Shown here piece after piece: positions 1-4,374 of a DNA stretch of 8,707 bases (positions are counted from its first letter, which is position 1; each line of letters opens with the position of its first letter). Source of the stretch: Fodinibacter sp038210185 (GTDB lineage Bacteria > Actinomycetota > Actinomycetes > Actinomycetales > Dermatophilaceae); contig JBBQWX010000175.1 of assembly GCA_038210185.1 (NCBI GenBank), positions 1 to 8,707 on the forward strand, given 5' to 3'. Below the pieces are notes generated by a model that saw only the letters and a list, made by a program, of their open reading frames with translations, searched no databases and had not been told where the DNA came from. Made by a program: the position numbers and the translations under genes.

Positions 1-2
1 TC

Positions 3-251
3 CGACCCACCTGCGGCACCGCCAGCCCGGCCAACTCTTGGCCCTGCCTCGCATCCTCGATCACGCTCCACGACGCTAGACCAAGATCACGCACAGGCCC
101 CTCACCTGCGTAAACGCGTGTCGTAGTTCAGTCAAGAGGTAACACCGCGATCAGCCTGCTACGCCTCACTGGCTGGACCAACATCGCAGCAGGGCCACGA
201 CACCACGCCAATCACCCCGACCAAGCCATCACATGCCTGCTGACCTGCTGA
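3..251 (+). pseudogene. ISAs1-like transposase, C-terminal remnant
   Basis: Reading the frame that starts at base 3 gives about 82 codons ending at TGA 249-251. The last 35 residues contain NTAISLLRLTGWTNIAA, then RHHA, and end in CLLTC. This matches, from memory, the C-terminal tail of ISAs1-family DDE transposases, where an RTG motif is followed by N-T/L-A-I, LLRL and TNIA. A weak RTGPSP match lies upstream in the same frame (about 90-107). An in-frame TAA at 111-113, and a spacing between RTG and NTAI that is slightly too long, show the copy is damaged. The rest of the transposase would lie left of the window. Family assignment is by pattern recognition only. The reading of the tail is fairly firm; the part before 111 is weak. 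Confidence 0.6.
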
Positions 252-254
252 GAC

Positions 255-274
255 GTGGCTTTGCCGAGACCCTG
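255..274 (+). repeat. Probable right end of the ISAs1-like element
   Basis: Just after the transposase stop, the sequence runs to GCCGAGACCCTG, ending at 274. Many ISAs1-family elements start with CAGGG, so a right end reading CCCTG on the same strand as the transposase fits that pattern. The partner left end is outside the window, so neither the boundary nor a target duplication can be tested here. This is an inference. Confidence 0.4.
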
Positions 275-302
275 GCATGGCCCCTGGGCGCGCGGGAGGC
301 GG

Positions 303-779
303 TCAATTTCCAACGAGGCGTAGGTTGGCCTTGCCCTGAACCACTGGGGACGCCAACTCCTTGGCTTCCTTTGCCGTAGCTCCCAGCAAATCGCCCAGGA
401 CCGCCTTCAACGCCTCGATGACCTGGCCGAACATCCCTTTGGGCTCCTCGACACTCACTTCAACCTTGCCGTCGACGGCGACGAGAAGGATGAGGCCATA
501 GATCAGCCCTCGGTCGCGGCGTGCGATCGGATCGGCCCCTGGACGCAGGTCAATCACTTGACCGCCCCGGCGCTGATCAAAGAGGTATGCCACGGTTGCG
601 ACTGCGAGCGAAGCCCCAAGCAAGAGGACGGTCAGGGTGGCAGGATCAACAAACCCTTCTTCCTCGTCCACTTCGAGGGAGACGCCGTGCTCCTGAGCGA
701 TCTGCCGCAGTTCCTCTAACTCCTCTGGAGTGACCTCTTCCCACTTCTGGGCTGTCGCGGAGTTATCGTTATCGGTCAT
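303..779 (-). CDS. Small single-pass membrane protein, function unknown
   Basis: This 158-residue protein matches no family I recognise. In numbering from the chosen start, an acidic, charged N-terminal segment (about 1-44, with EEVTPEELEELRQIAQEHG predicted helical) is followed by one hydrophobic segment (about 46-66, TVLLLGASLAVATVAYLF). A basic stretch (QRR) comes next, then about 90 residues with a short hydrophobic patch (GLIYGLILLVAV) and an amphipathic C-terminal part. The basic residues after the membrane segment suggest a cytoplasmic C-terminal part, but topology is not certain. Two ATGs are close together (783-785 and 777-779). The second is preferred because GGAGG lies 6 bases before it, whereas it touches the first. 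The gene lies 15 bases downstream of the metallopeptidase gene on the same strand and is probably cotranscribed with it. Partner, regulator or target of the peptidase are all possible roles; none is shown. Confidence 0.75.
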   Translation of the reverse strand: MTDNDNSATAQKWEEVTPEELEELRQIAQEHGVSLEVDEEEGFVDPATLTVLLLGASLAVATVAYLFDQRRGGQVIDLRPGADPIARRDRGLIYGLILLVAVDGKVEVSVEEPKGMFGQVIEALKAVLGDLLGATAKEAKELASPVVQGKANLRLVGN

Positions 780-785
780 AATCAT

Positions 786-790
786 CCTCC
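786..790 (-). promoter_or_regulatory. Ribosome binding site GGAGG that decides the start at 779
   Basis: On the minus strand GGAGG is followed directly by ATGATTATG. Normal spacing of about 6 bases favours the second ATG (779) as the initiator. The site lies in the 15-base gap after the metallopeptidase stop codon. Confidence 0.75.
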
Positions 791-800
791 ATGGTCTACA

Positions 801-2006
801 TTACAGGCTGCGCCGCCACATCGGATGCAGCGAACTGGGAGTGAGTGCGGCACGGAGCCCATCTGTCGACAGCCTCCATACTAGGTCTGCGGTCATGGCT
901 GGCGTGGCGATTCCTTCAGGATCGTCACGAGAATCATTCGGGTCGATGCAGAATGACCTGAAGGCCTCCTGCAGCATCGCACTCCGATCACGGAATGACA
1001 GGTAGTCAGCAGGCGCTGGAACAGCCTGCGTCCCCTGAATCATTGAAAGGGCGTCGTCCAGCAGCTCGTGGGCCTTCATCGCGAGGGTGCCGCCTCGCAG
1101 TGCCACCACGGCTGAGGTCCCGTCCAATTCGGGAAAGCTCTCCACTAGTGCACGCGTGGCAAAGAGATCAGCTCGTATCTCCCGTACTCGCCCGTCGCCG
1201 CCGTAGATGCTCGAATCCGCCAGCGGCCATATTGCCATCTTGTCTGCCAGCGCGTGGCAGTACTCGTGAGCGACCACAAACCGCTCGGCCGAGGCTCGAA
1301 GTAGCGAGTAGCCCCCCGTTGCGCCCTCTGCAATCAATCCGTAGTCGGGCTTCATTATCACGCCATCGACTAACCACGTCCTAAAGAATTCGGCGATCAT
1401 CTGTGAGATTTCTGGCGTAGCGCTTAAGTAATCGCGGACAGCTTGCTCGCCCGTCAGGAAGACGTGATAGTTCCCCTCGTGTCGATCGTATGGAGCAGCA
1501 GAAGTGACTGCGGTGGCAAGCACATCGACAAGGCCTAGGAGACCTGCCGAGAATCCGATAAGCGAAACCCCTTGGAAAGCAGTTGTCCCGGCGTGACTAC
1601 CCGGCCTGGATGTTGTTCCGAAGATAATTCGCCTGCGAGCTGCGAACGCTTCCTTACCCATCTTCGCGTAGAGGAACCACTCGACGCTCGCTGCCTCACG
1701 CGCCAGCCGCTCAAAGACAACTCCGTCTTCGTGGGGCCCAGGAGCGACACGATCGATGATCCTCTTCGTTTCCGCCAAGCGCCTCCTCTCGCAATGGGGC
1801 TCGTACAGCAACTTGCCGTTACGTAGCCACCCACTGGGTAGCTCCTCTGTTTCGGCTTCCCTCCTCTCTGCTGCCTCTTGAGCCACCACGCGAGCGGGCG
1901 TGGATGAGGGAGGCCTACCAGGTGCGTATCGCGCTTGGCGTCGGGCCAGGAGCGAGCGGGCGGTCTCCACTGCTTGCTCCAAGTTGTCTGGCACGCCGTC
2001 AGTCAC
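801..2006 (-). CDS. Zinc metallopeptidase with HExxH motif (gluzincin-like)
   Basis: This is a predicted zinc-dependent protease of 401 residues. The active-site motif AHEYCHAL contains H247, E248 and H251. About 25 residues later, REIRADLFATRAL offers E276 as the likely third zinc ligand and D280, the E-x-x-x-D arrangement seen in M48-like and some phage or toxin-associated gluzincins. The C-terminal end contains SLHPMWRR (H394-P395), like the HP-x-x-x-R tail found in several such families. The N-terminal 90 residues are charged and probably partly disordered. A moderately hydrophobic segment (about 142-170, VSLIGFSAGLLGLVDVLA) may be buried or membrane-associated; there is no signal peptide. 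The start is GTG at 2006: the frame closes at a TGA seven codons upstream, and no strong ribosome binding site is visible, so a later start is possible. The gene is followed after 15 bases by a small membrane protein gene. GC is lower than in the regulator gene by spot counts, which suggests transfer. The substrate is unknown. Confidence 0.8.
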   Translation of the reverse strand: MTDGVPDNLEQAVETARSLLARRQARYAPGRPPSSTPARVVAQEAAERREAETEELPSGWLRNGKLLYEPHCERRRLAETKRIIDRVAPGPHEDGVVFERLAREAASVEWFLYAKMGKEAFAARRRIIFGTTSRPGSHAGTTAFQGVSLIGFSAGLLGLVDVLATAVTSAAPYDRHEGNYHVFLTGEQAVRDYLSATPEISQMIAEFFRTWLVDGVIMKPDYGLIAEGATGGYSLLRASAERFVVAHEYCHALADKMAIWPLADSSIYGGDGRVREIRADLFATRALVESFPELDGTSAVVALRGGTLAMKAHELLDDALSMIQGTQAVPAPADYLSFRDRSAMLQEAFRSFCIDPNDSRDDPEGIATPAMTADLVWRLSTDGLRAALTPSSLHPMWRRSL

Positions 2007-2016
2007 ACTGCGAGCG

Positions 2017-2041
2017 TTGCACCGTCATTGCCACCGTGCAA
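2017..2041. promoter_or_regulatory. Dyad TTGCAC-N13-GTGCAA before the metallopeptidase start
   Basis: Perfect 6-base arms at 2017-2022 and 2036-2041 lie 11 bases upstream of the GTG at 2006. The dyad could be an operator, or an RNA hairpin occluding the start region, which has no clear Shine-Dalgarno sequence. Arms of this length also arise by chance, so support is limited to position and symmetry. No convincing -35/-10 pair was found in the 261 bases between this gene and the haloperoxidase gene, which otherwise hold no gene. Confidence 0.3.
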
Positions 2042-2211
2042 TCGGATCGGGCGAAAGGCGGCGAAAGGACGCATGGCGTCCTCGCCGTCGCGCCGACTTG
2101 GGTGGGCGACGCGGGGGCGCTCGTTGATCCGCGGTTCTCGCGTCAGTGGGGCGCGGTGGCTGAAACGGTCCTCAGGTGTGGCAGCCACTGACTCGGACCT
2201 ACGCCACGGTT

Positions 2212-2252
2212 GGCCGAAGGCCTTCCGCGGATCGTTGGGGAGGGCCTTGGCC
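2212..2252 (-). terminator. Possible terminator hairpin after the haloperoxidase gene
   Basis: GGCCGAAGGCC (2212-2222) can pair with GGCCTTGGCC (2243-2252) with one bulged base and a 20-base loop. It begins 15 bases past the haloperoxidase stop codon. There is no U-rich tract after it on the minus strand, so intrinsic termination is uncertain, although hairpins without U-tracts are common in actinomycetes. Confidence 0.35.
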
Positions 2253-2267
2253 GTTGCCGGACGGTCT

Positions 2268-3659
2268 TTAGTGGTGTGTTTGTTCCAGGTAGTTGCGCAC
2301 CACGTAGCGGCCGATCTTGAGACCGTGCGTGGTACCTGATGTGGTGGCGTGGCGGAAGTGGAACCCGACCATGACGCGGGAGTCGGCATTCTCGGCTGCT
2401 GCCTGCGAGAAGCTGTGGAACGACCGAGTGGTCGGCGACGGGTCGGTACACGTCTCACCCGCCGGCAACGTGAAGCTGCACAGCTCGAAGGTCGCCCGGT
2501 CGGAGCCGAAGAAGCCATGCAGAACCGCTGCGGCTGCCCCGCCTTCGACCGCGTGGCCTGAGTCATGGTCCGGGATCGGCGGTGTGGTGACCAGCGGTGT
2601 CCAGGTCGGATCGGGAGAGGTTCGCGAGTTCCCGTCGGCATCGGCTTCGCGGATCGCGGTGATGGGCCTCCAGAAGTTCTGGTCGTACTTCTGGTCGAAG
2701 GTGCCGATGTAGCCGTCTGACAGGGCGATGTCCAGCAGACCGAAGAGCCGGGCGGCCTGCCAGGCGTCAAGATGACGCTGGTCGGCCAAGGAGCGTGCAA
2801 GCCGGTTCCAGAGCAGCGGTGAGCTCTCGAGCCAGAACAGGGCCTCCTGGGTCTGGTCCGCCGTTCGGGCGCTGGGTGTGGTCGTTCCGTTCCCACCCAG
2901 AGCCTTCACCTCGTTGAAGTCGCGGGTGTAGGCCCAGGAGCTGAGCCGGTAGGGCTCGTCGCTGCGGAACTGAGTCGCCGACCTCAGGGCGAACGGTGTG
3001 ACGTCGCCCCACCCCGGCGCGAAGGCGAAGCCGAGGTCCGCGGAGGTGAACCGGTACTCGCCGGGCTGATCGCCTTGCGGGTAGTCGGTGTCGAAGAGCG
3101 GAGTGTCGGAGCCGTCACCAGCACGCAGGGCCACGATCGCCAGCGCGGCGGCGTTGCCGAGGGCGACACCGCGGTCCTTGGCGTGACCGTTCGGGACGAG
3201 TGCGAGGGCGGCCGCGTAGTCCGCCTGGATCGCGGGTACCTCGGTGGCGGCACAGGCCGCGAACGGCTCCGGCAGGGTGCCCACCGCGGCGACGAGCGTG
3301 CCCCGGGCCGCGGCCGCGATGGCTGCCAGAGGTGCAGCGCCCTTCGCGCGGGCATTGAAGGCGTACGGCTCAGAACGACGGCTGATCGCGTTGAGGCTGT
3401 CGTGGATCGCGAGGTGCATCATCGCGTACATGCGGGACTCGTGCAGGGGGTTGTTGGCCGGTGCGAGCCCGCAGGCAATGGCGGCCTGGGCGGCTCGCGC
3501 GTTCCAGTCGATGACGGCCTGTCCGCTGACGCGTGAGCCGTGGTCGGCGGCCTGGCTGGGGCCGTCGTGGGCACTGGCGGTCAGCCCCGGTGCCAACGTG
3601 AAAGCGGTGACGGCTGCGAATACGCCCAGCCGCCGGATGGTGCGTGGTGTGCGGTCCAT
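2268..3659 (-). CDS. Secreted vanadium-dependent haloperoxidase / PAP2-superfamily protein
   Basis: This 463-residue enzyme carries the three vanadate/phosphate-binding motifs of the haloperoxidase and PAP2 phosphatase fold. They are K324-x6-R331-P332 (KYDQNFWRP), S367-G368-H369 (PDHDSGHA, the catalytic acid/base His), and S427-R428-x5-H434 (SRVMVGFH, where H434 would bind vanadate covalently or attack phosphate). All key residues are present. An N-terminal Sec-type signal peptide (charged MDRTPRTIRR, hydrophobic core, probable cleavage after ASA at 30) predicts export. C394 and C404 could form a disulfide. The frame is open back to 3770, but the ATG at 3659 is preferred: GAGGAG lies 6 bases before it and the signal peptide starts there. 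Homologues oxidise halides with hydrogen peroxide or act as phosphatases; sequence alone does not separate these activities. The gene follows a small interrupted gene on the same strand, with a divergent LAL regulator beyond that. Confidence 0.88.
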   Translation of the reverse strand: MDRTPRTIRRLGVFAAVTAFTLAPGLTASAHDGPSQAADHGSRVSGQAVIDWNARAAQAAIACGLAPANNPLHESRMYAMMHLAIHDSLNAISRRSEPYAFNARAKGAAPLAAIAAAARGTLVAAVGTLPEPFAACAATEVPAIQADYAAALALVPNGHAKDRGVALGNAAALAIVALRAGDGSDTPLFDTDYPQGDQPGEYRFTSADLGFAFAPGWGDVTPFALRSATQFRSDEPYRLSSWAYTRDFNEVKALGGNGTTTPSARTADQTQEALFWLESSPLLWNRLARSLADQRHLDAWQAARLFGLLDIALSDGYIGTFDQKYDQNFWRPITAIREADADGNSRTSPDPTWTPLVTTPPIPDHDSGHAVEGGAAAAVLHGFFGSDRATFELCSFTLPAGETCTDPSPTTRSFHSFSQAAAENADSRVMVGFHFRHATTSGTTHGLKIGRYVVRNYLEQTHH

Positions 3660-3661
3660 GA

Positions 3662-3814
3662 CGGACTCCTCAGGTCTTGGTGGTCGAGACGTCAAACGTC
3701 GGAGTGTGACTACTTGGAGACGAACCGGACGGACTGCGGACCTCCTCGGGTTTGGTGGGCGAGATGTCAACCGCTCGAGTGGCTACTCGGAGACGAACCG
3801 GACAGACTGGCGGA
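3662..3814. repeat. Imperfect tandem duplication, two units of about 75-79 bp
   Basis: Units 3662-3740 and 3737-3814 align over their whole length with a few one- or two-base gaps, about four in five positions identical by eye. The strongest shared blocks are GGAGACGAACCGGAC and CTTGGTGG/TTTGGTGG. Read on the minus strand, each unit holds a gene end (TCGTCTCC-x-AG-TAG), a TTTGAC/TTGACA-containing spacer and a GAGGAG-type ribosome binding site. The upstream unit supplies the functional stop of the small gene (3783-3785); the downstream unit supplies a vestigial TAG (3710-3712) and the functional haloperoxidase ribosome binding site. Confidence 0.8.
3666..3671 (-). promoter_or_regulatory. Ribosome binding site GAGGAG for the haloperoxidase
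   Basis: GAGGAG lies 6 bases before ATG 3659 and fixes that start in preference to the longer frame from 3770. A second purine-rich copy (AGGAGG, 3741-3746) sits at the matching place in the upstream unit of the tandem repeat, but no start codon follows it at usable distance. Confidence 0.75.
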
Positions 3815-4223
3815 CCGGGTCGAGCTGCTCCACCGTCGTGGCCGTGGGGTTCCCCTCTCGGCGGGCCTCCACCACGATGTTCTGCCCGTCCAGATCGAAG
3901 ACCCACAGGACGATGACGACCCGGCGTCCGGGGTCGACTGTGGATTCGCCCTCGGAGACCGTCGGGATGAGGTTGCCGTACGTCCCCAGGCCGTCACCGC
4001 CGTAAATGCCTGCCAGTTGGTACCGGGCCCCGGGCACCGGGGGCTCGCACCGGAGGCGGTCCGCCTGGATCCGGCGGTGGATGATCTGCGAGGAGGGCCG
4101 CGGCCCGCGCGCCGTGACGAGCAGCGCCGCCCTGCCGGGCCGCCCCCTTACGGCCGTCCTCGCGGTCCTCCCTGCTGGTGGTCCTGGTTCGTCCTGCTGC
4201 TTCTGCGGCTAGTTCTGGAACAC
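3783..4223 (-). pseudogene. Conserved-looking small gene interrupted by amber codon 5
   Basis: From GTG 4223, placed 6 bases after AGGAG, the frame reads MFQN, then TAG (4209-4211), then 141 codons without a stop up to TAG 3783-3785. From about 4130 onward the codons are strongly GC-ending, as expected for real coding sequence here. The protein includes ARGPRPSSQIIHRRIQADRL, YQLAGIYGGDGLGTYGN, RVVIVLWVFDLDGQNIVVEA and a C-terminal QSVRFVSE. I do not recognise the family. The only ordinary start after the amber codon is GTG 4037, giving 84 residues, but coding-like sequence extends well upstream of it. The gene may therefore be broken by a nonsense mutation, start at a non-standard codon, or carry a sequencing error. 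The segment 4130-4208 is less clearly coding. It precedes the haloperoxidase gene on the same strand and could be its partner. Confidence 0.6.
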
Positions 4224-4374
4224 GATGATCTCCTGTGGTGTGGGTGTCTTTCCAACCCCTCCACCGTCGCGGCGGGCGACCCGCGGCCACATCGGGCCCG
4301 ACCCCTCAGAACCGGCCCCGACACCCCTCAGATCGGCCCGTCACGACCCCGGCCGATGGGTGCAGAATGCAGTG
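4224..4374. promoter_or_regulatory. Divergent control region between enzyme operon and LAL regulator
   Basis: These 151 bases separate the minus-strand start (4223) from the plus-strand start (about 4375). Promoters for both directions should lie here or just outside. No strong consensus -35/-10 pair was found for either direction. CAGAAT (4363-4368) lies close to the regulator start and could be a poor -10 of a leaderless transcript. Assignment rests on gene layout. Confidence 0.4.
4230..4234 (-). promoter_or_regulatory. Ribosome binding site AGGAG before GTG 4223
   Basis: AGGAG with 6-base spacing to GTG 4223 is near ideal. Its presence in front of a frame that stops after four codons, yet reopens in the same frame as a coding-like stretch, is the main argument that the small gene once started here. 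Confidence 0.5.

Noticed and set aside
1999..2028. Nine-codon leader peptide (ATG 2028 to TGA 1999-2001) overlapping the metallopeptidase start
   Set aside because: No clear ribosome binding site and too short to judge; the overlap could be chance. Worth remembering only if translation start data become available.
2126..2233. Separated 9-base inverted repeat GATCCGCGG / CCGCGGATC
   Set aside because: Nearly 100 bases apart, short and GC-rich; expected by chance at this composition.
2003..2896. Minus-strand frame of 297 codons overlapping the haloperoxidase C-terminus
   Set aside because: Same strand but a different frame from the haloperoxidase motifs; Pro/Arg/Ser-rich translation.
3660..3770. 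N-terminal extension of the haloperoxidase to 3770
   Set aside because: It would pass through the duplicated junction and place 37 odd residues before a standard signal peptide; GAGGAG precedes 3659.
4225..4374. LAL regulator start at ATG 4225
   Set aside because: The extra 50 residues are Pro/Arg-rich, unlike the family, and would fill the divergent control region.
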